A DNA stretch of 64,000 nucleotides from Pseudogemmobacter bohemicus (GCF_003290025.1 NZ_QNHG01000003.1:130497-194496), one strand, 5' to 3'; positions 54,181 to 63,535 are shown, numbered from the stretch's first letter. A program made the numbers and translations. Notes: generated by a model from the sequence alone, not told the origin.

Positions 54181-55629
54181 ATGCGCCGTCACCGTAACGT
54201 GAAGGTTGTGGCAACGCTGGGGCCTGCTTCCAGCACCTATGACATGATCTGCCAGCTTTTTACCGCCGGGGCCGATGTGTTCCGCCTGAATATGAGCCAT
54301 GGCACCCATGACGACATCCGTGAGCGTCACACCATAATCCGCCAGGTCGAACATGATCTGGGTCGCCCGATCGGCATCCTCGCCGATTTGCAGGGGCCGA
54401 AGCTGCGGGTCGGTGTCTTTGCACAGGATGGCGGGCATGACCTCGCCGATGGCGCAAAGTTCCGGCTGGATCTGGACAAGGCGCCGGGCGATGCGACCCG
54501 CGTGCAGCTGCCGCATCCCGAGATTTTCGCAGCGCTGGAGCCAGGTGCCTCGCTTCTGGTCAATGACGGCAAGATCCGCCTGAAAGTGCTGGAATGCGGC
54601 AAGGATTTCGCGGATTGCGTGGTTGAGGTCGGCGGCGTCATCTCGAACCGCAAGGGCGTGAACGTGCCGGATGTGGTGCTGCCACTGGCGGCCTTGTCCG
54701 AGAAAGACCGCAAGGATCTGGAATTCGTCTGCGAACTGGGCGTTGACTGGCTGGCACTGTCTTTCGTGCAGCGCGCCGAGGATGTGCTTGAGGCGCGTGG
54801 CCTTGCCAAAGGCCGCGCCGCGATCCTTTCCAAGATCGAGAAACCGGCGGCGGTGAAGGCCTATGAGGAGATCCTTGCGGTTTCTGACGGGATCATGGTG
54901 GCGCGGGGCGATCTTGGGGTTGAACTGCCGGTCCATTCGGTGCCGCCGATCCAGAAGCGTCTTGTGCGCAAGGCCCGCGCGGCCGCCAAGCCGGTGATCG
55001 TCGCGACCCAGATGCTGGAATCGATGATCGAGAACCCGATGCCGACCCGTGCCGAGGTCTCGGATGTCGCGACCGCGATCTATGAGGGCGCCGATGCGGT
55101 GATGCTTTCGGCAGAATCTGCCGCTGGCAGATTCCCGATCGAGGCCGTCACCACGATGGACAATGTCGCGAAATCGGTCGAGGCCGATCCGACCTATCTT
55201 TCGATCATCGACGCCAGCCGCGTCGTCAAGCGCGAGACGGTGGCCGATGGCATCGTCGCTGCCGCCCGCGAAATCGCCGAGGCGACCGATATCAAGGCGA
55301 TCACCTGTTTCAGCCAGTCAGGCCAGACCGTTGGTCTTGTGGCGCGTGAACGCCCGCATGTGCCGGTGATCGCGCTGACGCCGCTGGTCTCGACCGCGCG
55401 CCGTCTTGCGCTGACATGGGGCGTCCATTGCGTGATCGTGCCCGAGCAGGAGCGCTTCAAAGGCGCGGTGCTTTCCGCGATCCGCGCCGCGCGGTCAGCC
55501 GGGTTCGCCGAAGAGAAGGATCAGATCGTGGTCACGGCGGGCGTGCCGTTCAACGTGCCCGGCTCGACCAATATCCTTCGGGTTGCGCCCTGTGATGAAA
55601 GATTGATTTCGCGGGTCGATCCCGGCTAA
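54181..55629 (+). CDS. pyk: Pyruvate kinase
   Basis: A 482-residue glycolytic enzyme that converts PEP to pyruvate with ADP phosphorylation. Typical blocks are VVATLGPAS at the N-terminus, RLNMSHGTHDD, LADLQGPKLRVG, the active-site SKIEKPAAV, and ATQMLESMIENPMPTRAE. The C-terminal domain is complete. I chose the ATG at 54181 with AGGAGG 7 bases upstream. An in-frame ATG at 53866 would run into the divergent gene. Confidence 0.97.
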   Translation: MRRHRNVKVVATLGPASSTYDMICQLFTAGADVFRLNMSHGTHDDIRERHTIIRQVEHDLGRPIGILADLQGPKLRVGVFAQDGGHDLADGAKFRLDLDKAPGDATRVQLPHPEIFAALEPGASLLVNDGKIRLKVLECGKDFADCVVEVGGVISNRKGVNVPDVVLPLAALSEKDRKDLEFVCELGVDWLALSFVQRAEDVLEARGLAKGRAAILSKIEKPAAVKAYEEILAVSDGIMVARGDLGVELPVHSVPPIQKRLVRKARAAAKPVIVATQMLESMIENPMPTRAEVSDVATAIYEGADAVMLSAESAAGRFPIEAVTTMDNVAKSVEADPTYLSIIDASRVVKRETVADGIVAAAREIAEATDIKAITCFSQSGQTVGLVARERPHVPVIALTPLVSTARRLALTWGVHCVIVPEQERFKGAVLSAIRAARSAGFAEEKDQIVVTAGVPFNVPGSTNILRVAPCDERLISRVDPG

Positions 55630-55666
55630 CCTGAGCCCTGCGAAGGGTTTTCAGGGTGGGGGCAGC

Positions 55667-55891
55667 GTGGATCCGGATCTGTTGCTTACGGTGGGAATCG
55701 TGACCGCGATCCTCACCATTCCGACCATGCTCGCCGGCTGGGTCGACGGCAGGGCACCACGGTTAGGAACGCTTCTGGTGATCCTGTCGGCGGCGCTGCT
55801 GATCGTGGCCTTCACCCAGAAGCCGGGCGGCTATGATGTCAGCGATATCCCCTCGATCATGCTGGCGGTCGTTGCGCGCTATATGCCCTGA
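55667..55891 (+). CDS. Small membrane protein next to pyk
   Basis: A 74-residue protein from GTG 55667 with GGGTGGGGGC upstream. Two hydrophobic segments are clear: LLLTVGIVTAILTIPTML and LGTLLVILSAALLIVAF. The C-terminus SIMLAVVARYMP follows. I do not recognise a domain. It lies 37 bases after pyk and likely shares its transcript. Confidence 0.65.
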   Translation: MDPDLLLTVGIVTAILTIPTMLAGWVDGRAPRLGTLLVILSAALLIVAFTQKPGGYDVSDIPSIMLAVVARYMP

Positions 55892-55954
55892 CCGCCCGGG
55901 GCAGGGTCAGAATTCGGGGCCAGGATTAGGGCAGGGCAGCGGGCGGATTAGCCC

Positions 55955-55983
55955 TTGCCCCTTTACACGGAACCCCCTATAGG
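55955..55983 (+). promoter_or_regulatory. Candidate promoter for rpmI-rplT
   Basis: TTGCCC (55955-55960), exactly 17 bases, TATAGG (55978-55983). Transcription would begin about 70 bases before rpmI, leaving room for a short leader. Confidence 0.55.
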
Positions 55984-56057
55984 GACGGCTTCGACAAGAA
56001 CCGCGAGACCGGCGAAAGTGGCATGCCGCGTCGCGCGTGAAAACACTGGAGTGTAAA

Positions 56058-56258
56058 ATGCCCAAAATGAAGACGAAATCCGCTGCCAAAAAGCGGTTCT
56101 CCTTCACCGCCTCGGGGCGCGTGAAGGCCGGTGTGGCCGGTAAGCGCCACGGCATGATCAAGCGTTCGACGACCTTCATCCGTCAGGCGACCGGGACCAT
56201 GATCCTGGACGATTCGGATGCGAAGATCGTCAAGAAATACATGCCCTATAACCGGTAA
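56058..56258 (+). CDS. rpmI: 50S ribosomal protein L35
   Basis: A 66-residue basic ribosomal protein. The sequence [20 protein letters not shown] and the [13 protein letters not shown] block are diagnostic. It is 12 bases upstream of rplT. infC, which often precedes it, is not adjacent. Confidence 0.97.
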   Translation: MPKMKTKSAAKKRFSFTASGRVKAGVAGKRHGMIKRSTTFIRQATGTMILDDSDAKIVKKYMPYNR

Positions 56259-56270
56259 GGAGAGACACAG

Positions 56271-56636
56271 ATGTCCCGCGTTAAATCCGGTAAGGTGACC
56301 CACGCCCGCCACCGCAAGGTGATCAAGGCGGCTTCGGGCTACTATGCCGCCCGTTCCACGAATTTCCGCACCGCGACGCAAGCCGTCGACAAGGCGCAGC
56401 AATACGCGACCCGCGACCGCAAGGTCCGCAAGCGGCAGTTCCGTGCTCTGTGGATCCAGCGTATCAACGCTGCGGTTCGCCTGTTCGATCCGGCCTTCAC
56501 CTATTCGCGCCTGATCGACGGCCTGGCGAAAGCCGGGATCGAAGTGGACCGCAAAGTCCTCGCCGATCTCGCCGTGCATGAGCCCGAGGCGTTCAACGCC
56601 ATCGCCGACAAGGCCCGCGCCGCTCTGGCCGCCTGA
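56271..56636 (+). CDS. rplT: 50S ribosomal protein L20
   Basis: A 121-residue rRNA-binding protein that starts assembly of the large subunit. The start [19 protein letters not shown] and the [20 protein letters not shown] block are diagnostic. GGAGA lies about 8 bases upstream. A hairpin terminator follows after 21 bases. Confidence 0.97.
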   Translation: MSRVKSGKVTHARHRKVIKAASGYYAARSTNFRTATQAVDKAQQYATRDRKVRKRQFRALWIQRINAAVRLFDPAFTYSRLIDGLAKAGIEVDRKVLADLAVHEPEAFNAIADKARAALAA

Positions 56637-56657
56637 GGCCCAGACGATACAGCTTTG

Positions 56658-56684
56658 AAAAGCCCCGCCCCCGGCGGGGCTTTT
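56658..56684 (+). terminator. Intrinsic terminator after rplT
   Basis: A 12-bp stem (AAAAGCCCCGCC / GGCGGGGCTTTT) with a 3-base loop and T-run. Confidence 0.9.
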
Positions 56685-56810
56685 TCATTTGCACCTGTGT
56701 GGCGGGCGGTTGTTATGCGGGATGGGATGGACATTCAGCGGTGTTTTTCCGGATTGAACATCCCCCTGTTTCGGAGAGGCCGTTTTCGCTCCCTTTTGGG
56801 CAAGGCGGCG

Positions 56811-57059
56811 ATGATTGGGACAGGCGCTTTCACTGACGCCTTCAGGCGCGATGCGGGCGTACAGATCACCGGGCGGAGCTATCCTGTCGGCGCGGCTTCT
56901 GACCGGCTCGGGGTGAGCGGGTGCTCGCTTTATGCCTCGACGCGCAGATTCGCGAAAGTGGCAGTGGGAGACAGGGAGAAGGATCCCGGGATCCCTCGGC
57001 TGAAGCCCGCGCTGGTCCGGCTGTCGGAGGAGTGTGGCATCCTGAATCGGGGAGGATGA
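56811..57059 (+). pseudogene. Decayed IS3-family transposase OrfA
   Basis: A reading frame of about 82 codons resembles IS3-family OrfA helix-turn-helix proteins: AFTDAFRRDAGVQITGRSYP corresponds to the usual FSDEFKRDAVAQITERGYP. The later RLGVSGCSLYA, then FAKVAVGDREKDPGIPRLK and LSEECGIL also align with the family's segments. Many conserved positions are replaced, and the frame stops early at 57059 where a longer tail is expected. The element is a remnant. Confidence 0.7.
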
Positions 57060-57262
57060 GAAAACAGTCCGGGCTATGCGAAGGATCAGCATGTGATCCC
57101 GGGGGAAAACGCCCTGCGATTGTGTTTTTTCGACGAAGGGCCACCGCCTGTTGGGCCACCGCATAATTCGCCCGGGCGGCGACATGAGGGGTTCAGGGGC
57201 CATGCTGACGCTCTGCCTGGCGCCATTGTGGCGCCATTGGCTCAACCGCAATGGCGACGGCG

Positions 57263-58240
57263 TTCGGGGTCGGGCGGGGGCAGTTTTCCATCCCTGCGAT
57301 ATGTCGGTGCCTGCGCCTCCGGTCGGGCGGGTTCTGTGCCCGGCGACAGGCTCCGATGCCTGCGCGCGCCCGGGGAGACAGGCGCCAGCCTGCGCTGCTG
57401 CACAAGGCCCGGGCCGGGAGCGGAAAGGTCTGCGGCTATCGCAAGCGTCCTGGTGGCCTGACTGACCAGGGCGAGAGCCTTGCCCCAACCGGAGTGCCCG
57501 GCTGGCACAGTTTGCGGGGATCGGGGCCCAGACCGGCGACAGGCGCCGGCCCGGGAGCTGTGGCGGCAGGCCCCGGCCGGTGTCGATATCGGGCCGGAAA
57601 ACGCCACGGGTTCAGGAGAGCCAGAGAGGCCGCGACCGGCAGTGCGACGGCGATGCGCCAGGCAGGGTCGGGCTCTGGACATCCCCCGGACGCGCCCGGG
57701 AGGCAAGGCTTTGCCTGCCTTGCGCCTCGCCATGGGTGCCCGAACCCGTGGCGCAATCATGGCCCGGGCATCGCCCTCCGGTCCCGGCGCGGGACCGGCT
57801 GGTCTGTGCAAAGCCTGCAGGTCACGGATGTCGCTTTGCACGCCCTGCTCATGGCCGTCTGGCGGCGCAAATCGGGGGAAAGGGGCTGATTCACCCGGAT
57901 CAGGGCAGCCGGATCGACCCGCATGGATCGGGCGCCATTGCCGCGCACCCAGAATCCTGAGCACGCGATGAGCTGCCGCGGCACCTGTCCTGACAAAGCT
58001 CGCAGGCTCTCCCGGCCCTATGGCGTTCCCCTGCCCGATCATGCCCCTGCTCAACCGAGAACGGATCAGGTGCGAACAGATCAGGCGCGGACCCTGCCGG
58101 ACCCGCGAAAAAGCAAGGCAAGACGTATTTGCTGACATCAAGATGTTCTGCACCCCCAGGCGCAGGCAAGCATGCGAGGAACGGGCGCCAGGGCTTAAAC
58201 GCCAGCACAGGATAAAACGCGGCGGGGCGGAGAAACCCGG
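57263..58240 (+). pseudogene. Decayed IS3-family transposase OrfB
   Basis: Pieces of the OrfB integrase are found in different frames in the right order. GQFSIPAICRCLRLRSGGF and SGKVCGYRKRPGGLTDQGES lie at 57278-57479; CPNRSARLAQFAGIGAQTG from 57481 is in another frame; WSVQSLQVTDVALHALLMAV is near 57800; GLIHPDQGSR follows near 57871; MSCRGTCPDKA near 57968; and NRERIRCEQ to REKARQDVFADIKMFC after 58050. At least four frame changes and many replacements break it. The DDE catalytic order is no longer intact. Confidence 0.7.
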
Positions 58241-58262
58241 CGCCGGTCAGTCCACGAGACAC

Positions 58263-58367
58263 AGATCCTGAGCGCGCAATGCAAGGACCCATTAAAACAC
58301 GAAACGACCACACAGCGCCCCGGGCTATCGCCCACCGGCCCCGGAAACCATCGCCCCGATGGATCAA
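58263..58367 (+). pseudogene. C-terminal fragment of a second IS3-type transposase
   Basis: A short frame reads NTKRPHSAPGYRPPAPETIA from 58296, matching the terminal YNTKRPHSALGYRPPAPETI motif of another IS3-type transposase group. A stop codon TAA (58293-58295) sits where the Tyr codon is expected. It differs from the OrfB end just upstream, so it is a distinct remnant. Confidence 0.65.
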
Positions 58368-58585
58368 GGCTGGCCAGGCACGCACTGCCAACCCGGAGTA
58401 CGCGCATCGGGCGGATCACGTCGTGAGATGAGAGAGGTAAGCTTCTGCCCTCAATCAGCCCGATCCTGCTGACAGGTCAGGTGAAACCGATGACCGTCCG
58501 CGATGGGTTCTTCGTGCGATCTTGCAACCGATTCCCGCTCGCGGCCTCGACCGGGCCAGCTCTGGCCGCTTTGCGGGATACGCTG

Positions 58586-59128
58586 TCATGCAGCCCTCAG
58601 GCAGCCCATGATGAAGTCCGCACGCGCTTCGACCGTGACCTTTGGCAATTCGACGAGCTGATAGCCGAACCGCGAATAGGTTTCGGCCATGACCCTTCCG
58701 GTCGCTTTGGCTTCATCCCGGTCCTGCTTACGTTCGGCATCCTGCCCGAAGATGGCCTCCCAATACGGGGCAATAAAAACGGTCTTGTTGTAACGAAATG
58801 TCTTCGCCGCAGTTTCGACATGCGCGGGCACAGGGAGGCCGCACAGGGCCAGATAGCCAACAATATCGGCGACCCCTCTGTCCATGAAAACGGGGCCATC
58901 CGAGATCGAAGCCTCATGCCATGACCGCAGTTCCCACCCCAGCATGAGTTCCGCAAACATCGCCCGGTCTGCCCAGGGCAAAGCCGTTCCTCCGATCCGA
59001 ACCTGATCGCGAATTATGGCCCGGCCAGCCTCGGGCATGGAAACAAATCCCCTGCGGCGCAAGGTGTCTGTCAGGGTGCTTTTGCCGGAACCGGGGCCAC
59101 CGGTCACGACGAACATATGCTCACACAT
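58586..59128 (-). CDS. AAA_28-type P-loop ATPase
   Basis: A 180-residue NTP-binding protein of the AAA_28 type. Walker A is TGGPGSGKSTLTD near residues 9-21, and a kinase-like lid region follows (FMDRGVADIVGYLALCG, KTFRYNKTVFIAPYWEAI). It resembles small nucleotide-kinase or toxin-linked P-loop proteins. No partner gene is visible. It sits next to the IS remnants, so acquisition by transfer is possible. The substrate is unknown. Confidence 0.75.
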   Translation of the reverse strand: MCEHMFVVTGGPGSGKSTLTDTLRRRGFVSMPEAGRAIIRDQVRIGGTALPWADRAMFAELMLGWELRSWHEASISDGPVFMDRGVADIVGYLALCGLPVPAHVETAAKTFRYNKTVFIAPYWEAIFGQDAERKQDRDEAKATGRVMAETYSRFGYQLVELPKVTVEARADFIMGCLRAA

Positions 59129-59165
59129 GTGCCGTCCTTGCGATTGCGTAGGGGGGAACGCGTCA

Positions 59166-59195
59166 ATGACCAGCTTCCCCTGAAAGGCTGGTCAT
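59166..59195. repeat. Inverted repeat in the gap before pheS
   Basis: A perfect 9-bp stem (ATGACCAGC / GCTGGTCAT) with a 12-base loop, about 130 bases before pheS and 38 bases from the start of the divergent gene. It is not followed by a T-run. It could be a leader structure or an operator. Confidence 0.5.
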
Positions 59196-59327
59196 ATTGC
59201 GACCACCGCAGGCCAGCGCTGTCCGCGATGGGCAGGTAATGGCGCAAAAGCGACAAGCTTGCATCCCCCGGACCTTCCCGGTAACCCCTGAACGGAAATT
59301 CAGCCGTATTCTCAGCCGGGGGCCCCG

Positions 59328-60407
59328 ATGGATCTGACCGAAATCCGTGGCAAATATATCGGAGCCGTGGCCGGTGCCGCTGATGAGACCGCGCTGGAAG
59401 AGGTGCGGCTGGCGGCCCTTGGCAAGAAGGGTGAGATTTCCGCGCTGATGGCGGGTCTGGGCAAGATGGATCCGGAGGCGCGCAAAGCCGCCGGTGTCCA
59501 TCTGAACGAGCTGAAGACCGAGATCGACACCGCCCTTCGCGCCCGCAAGACCGCGCTTTCCGATGCGGCACTGGATGAGCGGCTGAAATCCGAATGGCTT
59601 GACGTGACGCTGCCGGGGCGCCCGCGCCGTCAGGGCACGATCCATCCGGTTTCCCAGGTGATGGATGAGCTGACCGCGATCTTCGCCGATATGGGGTTCT
59701 CGGTGGCCGAAGGCCCGCAGGTCGAAAGCGACTGGTATAATTTCGACGCGCTGAACATCCCACCGGAACACCCCGCGCGCCAGGAGCATGACACCTTCTT
59801 CATGCACAGGGCGACAGGCGACAACCGCCCGCCGCATGTGCTGCGCACCCATACCAGCCCCGTGCAGATCCGGGCCGCGCTGGACCAGGGCGCGCCGATC
59901 CGCGTCATCGCCCCGGGCCGCGTCTACCGCATGGATATGGACCAGACCCATACGCCGATGTTCCACCAGGTCGAGGGCATGGCGATTGACCGCGACATCT
60001 CGATGGCCAATCTGAAATGGGTGCTGGAGGAATTCTGCCGCGCCTTTTTCGAGGTCGACAAGGTGGAACTGCGGTTCCGCGCCTCGCATTTCCCCTTCAC
60101 CGAACCTTCGGCCGAGGTCGATATCCGCTATTCCAATGTCGGCGGCCAGCTCCGCATCGGCGAGGGCGACAAATGGATGGAGATCCTCGGCTCCGGCATG
60201 ATGCACCCGAAAGTGCTGAAAGCCGGCGGCATTGATCCCGATAAATGGCAGGGCTTCGCCTTCGGCATGGGGATCGACCGCATCGCCATGCTGAAATACG
60301 GCATCCCCGACCTGCGCGCCTTCTTTGAATCCGACCTGCGCTGGCTGAAACATTATGGCTTCGGCGCACTGGATCTGCCGACACTGCCGGGCGGGCTCAG
60401 CCGGTGA
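59328..60407 (+). CDS. pheS: Phenylalanyl-tRNA synthetase alpha subunit
   Basis: A 359-residue class II synthetase subunit. Motif 2 is in [14 protein letters not shown], motif 3 is in [17 protein letters not shown], and the [12 protein letters not shown] and [10 protein letters not shown] blocks are intact. The coiled-coil N-terminus is present. pheT is not adjacent. The stop overlaps the GTG of the cupin gene (GTGA). Confidence 0.96.
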   Translation: MDLTEIRGKYIGAVAGAADETALEEVRLAALGKKGEISALMAGLGKMDPEARKAAGVHLNELKTEIDTALRARKTALSDAALDERLKSEWLDVTLPGRPRRQGTIHPVSQVMDELTAIFADMGFSVAEGPQVESDWYNFDALNIPPEHPARQEHDTFFMHRATGDNRPPHVLRTHTSPVQIRAALDQGAPIRVIAPGRVYRMDMDQTHTPMFHQVEGMAIDRDISMANLKWVLEEFCRAFFEVDKVELRFRASHFPFTEPSAEVDIRYSNVGGQLRIGEGDKWMEILGSGMMHPKVLKAGGIDPDKWQGFAFGMGIDRIAMLKYGIPDLRAFFESDLRWLKHYGFGALDLPTLPGGLSR

Positions 60408-60763
60408 GCCCTCCGCAGGCGATCAGCCTGCGCGACAAGCTCGCGCTGTTCGAGGACCGCTGGTCGCCGAAAATCATCGGCGATTTCAACGGCCATGACG
60501 TGATGCTGGTGAAGATCAAAGGCGCGTTCACCTGGCATTCCCATCCCGATACCGATGATTTCTTCCTCGTGCTTGATGGTCAGGTGACGATTCAGCTCAG
60601 GGATGGCAACGTCACCCTGAACCCGGGCGAGCTTTATATCGTCCCGAAAGGTGTCGGGCATTGCCCGATGGCAGCGGAAGAGGCCTCGATCCTGCTGATC
60701 GAACCCGCAGGCACTCCGAATACCGGTGACGCGGCGACGGCAGCCCGCAAAGACCGGATCTGA
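60404..60763 (+). CDS. Cupin-domain protein
   Basis: A 119-residue single-domain cupin. The metal-binding motif [18 protein letters not shown] and the second motif [12 protein letters not shown] give the expected His, Glu/Asp and His ligands. The GTG start at 60404 overlaps the pheS stop, so it is translated with it. The function is unknown. Confidence 0.85.
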   Translation: MSPPQAISLRDKLALFEDRWSPKIIGDFNGHDVMLVKIKGAFTWHSHPDTDDFFLVLDGQVTIQLRDGNVTLNPGELYIVPKGVGHCPMAAEEASILLIEPAGTPNTGDAATAARKDRI

Positions 60764-61159
60764 CTACTGCACCGCTGCACAATTAAGAGGCTGTGCAAAA
60801 CTGCCCCCCAGCAGCACCGCCCGCATATCCTCGAAGGAAAGCGCCAGGCGGAAGGTCTCAGCCGAGGCCTGATCGCTCCAGGTCATGTCATGGCCCACCA
60901 CCATTAGCCCGCTCTCATCGCGCTGCCATTCTGAAGGCCCCTCCCAGCAGCCGCTATAGGCGCAGACACGCAGCTCGCCATCGGTGAAACTTACCGCCAT
61001 TGGCGTGAAGGCGTCAGAGGCCGAACACTCCCCATCGCTGCATTGCACTTCAAGTCCGGCATTGCTGCAGGAATAGCGCGCCGTTTTCGCCTGTGCCGCC
61101 ACCGCCACCGGCACCAGGACCAGCAAGCAAACCACCCCCCGCAGCATCGACCTGACCAT
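60764..61159 (-). CDS. Exported hypothetical protein
   Basis: A 131-residue protein with a signal peptide (MVRSMLRGVVCLLVLVPVAV, then AAQA). The mature part has five Cys (YSCSNAGLEVQCSDGECSAS, RVCAYSGCWEG) and a late QPLNCAAVQ end, suiting disulfides. I do not recognise it. I chose the ATG at 61159 from the signal peptide. It converges with the cupin gene. Confidence 0.65.
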   Translation of the reverse strand: MVRSMLRGVVCLLVLVPVAVAAQAKTARYSCSNAGLEVQCSDGECSASDAFTPMAVSFTDGELRVCAYSGCWEGPSEWQRDESGLMVVGHDMTWSDQASAETFRLALSFEDMRAVLLGGSFAQPLNCAAVQ

Positions 61160-61176
61160 CGCGCCTGTCCTCTCCT

Positions 61177-61231
61177 CTTCCTCTTGATGCAAATACTCTG
61201 CGGGGGTGCGGGGGTGCAAAACCCCCGCTGC
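61177..61231 (-). repeat. Dispersed intergenic hairpin element, copy 4
   Basis: On the minus strand: GCGGGGG / CCCCCGC hairpin, then ACCCCCGCAGAGTATTTGC followed by ATCAAGAGGAAG. The tail matches copy 2 closely. It lies between the flavoprotein gene and the exported protein gene. Confidence 0.6.
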
Positions 61232-61236
61232 CGCCC

Positions 61237-62394
61237 TCAGCCGATCCGCGCCGCCGCCCGCCCGGCCCATCGCCCGGTCGCAAAACAACCCGTCAGCAGA
61301 TAGCCGCCGGTCGGCGCCTCCCAGTCCAGCATTTCGCCACAGGCAAAGATGCCGGGCAAGGGTCTCAGTTCCAGATCCGGCGTCAAAGCCTCGCGCCGGA
61401 TACCGCCCGCGACCGAGATCGCCTCGTCCAGCGGGCGCGGGCCGTCATGGCGGATCACCAGCCGCCTGAGCCGCGCCAGCGGCTCCGGGCGGCCGAATTC
61501 CATCGCCAGCGCTGCCTGGACCGGGGAAAGCCCCAGCTTGCGCAACCGGTTCGCAAGGCTCTCGCCGGGTCGCATCCGCGCCAGCCTCGCGGCGATTTCC
61601 GCCTCGCTCAGCCCGGGCAGCAGGTCCAGCAGCAGCGCCGCCCCCTCACGCAGCGGGCGCGACAGCGGGTAGATCCCGCCGCCCTCCAGCCCGCGTCCCG
61701 AGATAACAAATTCCCCCCGGCTCTCCAGCCCGCCGGCCGACAGCCGCACGCCTTTGACCGGCTGGCCGAAATGGCGCGCCATATGGGGCGACCAGCTGAG
61801 CGAAAGCCCCATATTGGCCGGCTGCCAGGGCGCGATCCCGACACCGCGCGCGGAAAGCCAGGGCGTCCAGCCGCCATCCGATCCCAGCCGTGCCCAGCTG
61901 GCACCGCCAGCCGCCAGCACCGTCACCCGGGGCGTCAGCACCCGTGCCCCTTCGGGTGTTTCAAAAGACAGCCCGGACCCGGAAAACCCCGTCCAGCGCC
62001 AGCGGGTGCGCAAGGTGACCCCGTGCCCCGCCAGCCGCGCCAGCCATGCGCGCAAGAGCGGCGAGCCCTTCATCACCACCGGAAACACCCTCCCGGAAGA
62101 GCCGGTAAACACCTCCTGGCCAAGGCCGCGGGCGAAATCCTTCACCGTTTCCGGTCCGAATTCCACCAGCATCTGCGCCAGCCAGTCGGGGGGCGTGTAA
62201 TGGGCGGCAAAAGTGGCTGCGGGCTCGTCCTTTGTCAGGTTCAGCCCGGATTTTCCCGCCATCAGGAATTTGCGCGCGGGGCTGGGTTTCGCCTCGCAGA
62301 TCACCACGCGCCGCCCGGCCAGCGCCAGCTCCTCCGCCGCCATCAGCCCGGCGGGGCCTGCCCCGATCACCAGGGCATCGGGTTGATCCTGCAT
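61237..62394 (-). CDS. TIGR03862-family flavoprotein
   Basis: A 385-residue FAD-binding protein. The dinucleotide-binding motif is IGAGPAGLMAAEELALAG, followed by GKSGLNLTKDEP. The C-terminal ACGEMLDWEAPTGGYLLTGC is diagnostic of the HI0933/TIGR03862 family. Role unknown. Confidence 0.87.
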   Translation of the reverse strand: MQDQPDALVIGAGPAGLMAAEELALAGRRVVICEAKPSPARKFLMAGKSGLNLTKDEPAATFAAHYTPPDWLAQMLVEFGPETVKDFARGLGQEVFTGSSGRVFPVVMKGSPLLRAWLARLAGHGVTLRTRWRWTGFSGSGLSFETPEGARVLTPRVTVLAAGGASWARLGSDGGWTPWLSARGVGIAPWQPANMGLSLSWSPHMARHFGQPVKGVRLSAGGLESRGEFVISGRGLEGGGIYPLSRPLREGAALLLDLLPGLSEAEIAARLARMRPGESLANRLRKLGLSPVQAALAMEFGRPEPLARLRRLVIRHDGPRPLDEAISVAGGIRREALTPDLELRPLPGIFACGEMLDWEAPTGGYLLTGCFATGRWAGRAAARIG

Positions 62395-62491
62395 CGGGCC
62401 TGTCCCTGCGCTGTGCCGCTGTCACTCTTGCCCGCGAAAACGCCGGGGAGCAAGAAGGGCCGGGGAAGAAGGAGCGGGGAAGAAGGGTCTC

Positions 62492-63535
62492 TCAGCCCGC
62501 CAGCGGAATCCGCGCCACCTGATCGGGCGCATCCGGGGTGCCGGTCTCGCCCTGTTTCACCGTGACATAAAGGACCCCACCCTGACCATCCAGTGCGAGG
62601 CTGTTCGGGTGGCCCTGCAATGCGATCCGGTCTTTCAGCGCATAGCTCTCGCCCTCGAACAGGCTGACCGAGCCACTGCTGCGATCGGTGACGCAGATCA
62701 GCTGCCGCCCCGCATCGTAAAGCACCGCCAGCGGGCCGGTGCCGGTCGGGAGCCGGGTGATTTCCTCCCCCGTTGCGGCCTCCAGGACCAGAAGCTGATT
62801 GCCCGGCCCTTTGCGCTGATAGCCCGGCCGGTGCCGCGCCCAGAGCGTTTCAAAGAAGTCATGCCCCTGATCGGTCGCGAAAAGCCGGCCGCCCTGATGA
62901 TCCAGCGCGAGGTTCATCAGCTGATCCCCCGCCGTGGCCCGGGTCGCGGTGATCTGCGGGCCACCAGTCTGTGGGCCCTGCGTTGCGACCGTGAACAGCT
63001 GCCCCTCGGCATTCGAGATAAAAAGCCGCCCCCGCGCCGGATCGGTCGCGATGCCGGTGGCGACAAAGCCGAAACCGGAGAGGCGGGTCTGCACCTCAAG
63101 GCTTGTGGTGTCGATCACGCAAAGCACGCTGTCTTCCATCGAATGGCAGGGCGCGTAAAGCAGCCCTGCCGCCGGATCGACGGCCAGTTCGCGGCAATGG
63201 AAGGGGAAGCCCTCGCGCCCATTGGCATCGACGCGCTTCTCAGTAAGCCGCACCTGGCCCAGCACCCGGCAGCGGCTGGTATCGGCGACGGTGATCGTCG
63301 CTTCGGTGGCGTCGCTGATGTAAAGCCGGTCCGCCGCATCATCCAGCACAAGGCCGAAGCCCCGCCCGGGCAGCGCGATCTCATCCAGCATGTCAAGCGT
63401 TTCGGGGTCGAGCTTCAGGATCCGCGCCGGATCCGCCGCCTCTCCCCGCCCGCCGGCCGAGGCCACAAACACCGCCCGCTGACGGGGCGAATAAACGATC
63501 TCGTAAATGCCTTGCGCGACAGGTTTTTGCAGCAT
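62492..63535 (-). CDS. YncE-like beta-propeller protein without signal peptide
   Basis: A 347-residue protein of repeated beta-propeller blades. It aligns along its length with E. coli YncE: the start MLQKPVAQGIYEIVYS corresponds to the mature YncE start, and the end HPNSLALDGQGGVLYVTVKQ to its end. Blades such as RLYISDATEATITVAD are visible. No signal peptide can be found at or upstream of the ATG at 63535. It lies 83 bases after a siderophore-binding protein gene on the same strand. Confidence 0.8.
   Translation of the reverse strand: MLQKPVAQGIYEIVYSPRQRAVFVASAGGRGEAADPARILKLDPETLDMLDEIALPGRGFGLVLDDAADRLYISDATEATITVADTSRCRVLGQVRLTEKRVDANGREGFPFHCRELAVDPAAGLLYAPCHSMEDSVLCVIDTTSLEVQTRLSGFGFVATGIATDPARGRLFISNAEGQLFTVATQGPQTGGPQITATRATAGDQLMNLALDHQGGRLFATDQGHDFFETLWARHRPGYQRKGPGNQLLVLEAATGEEITRLPTGTGPLAVLYDAGRQLICVTDRSSGSVSLFEGESYALKDRIALQGHPNSLALDGQGGVLYVTVKQGETGTPDAPDQVARIPLAG

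Noticed and set aside
56685-57488. A 267-residue open frame on the minus strand in the IS gap.
   Set aside because: It is Pro/Arg/Gly-rich with no recognisable domain, and lies opposite the transposase fragments that do align.
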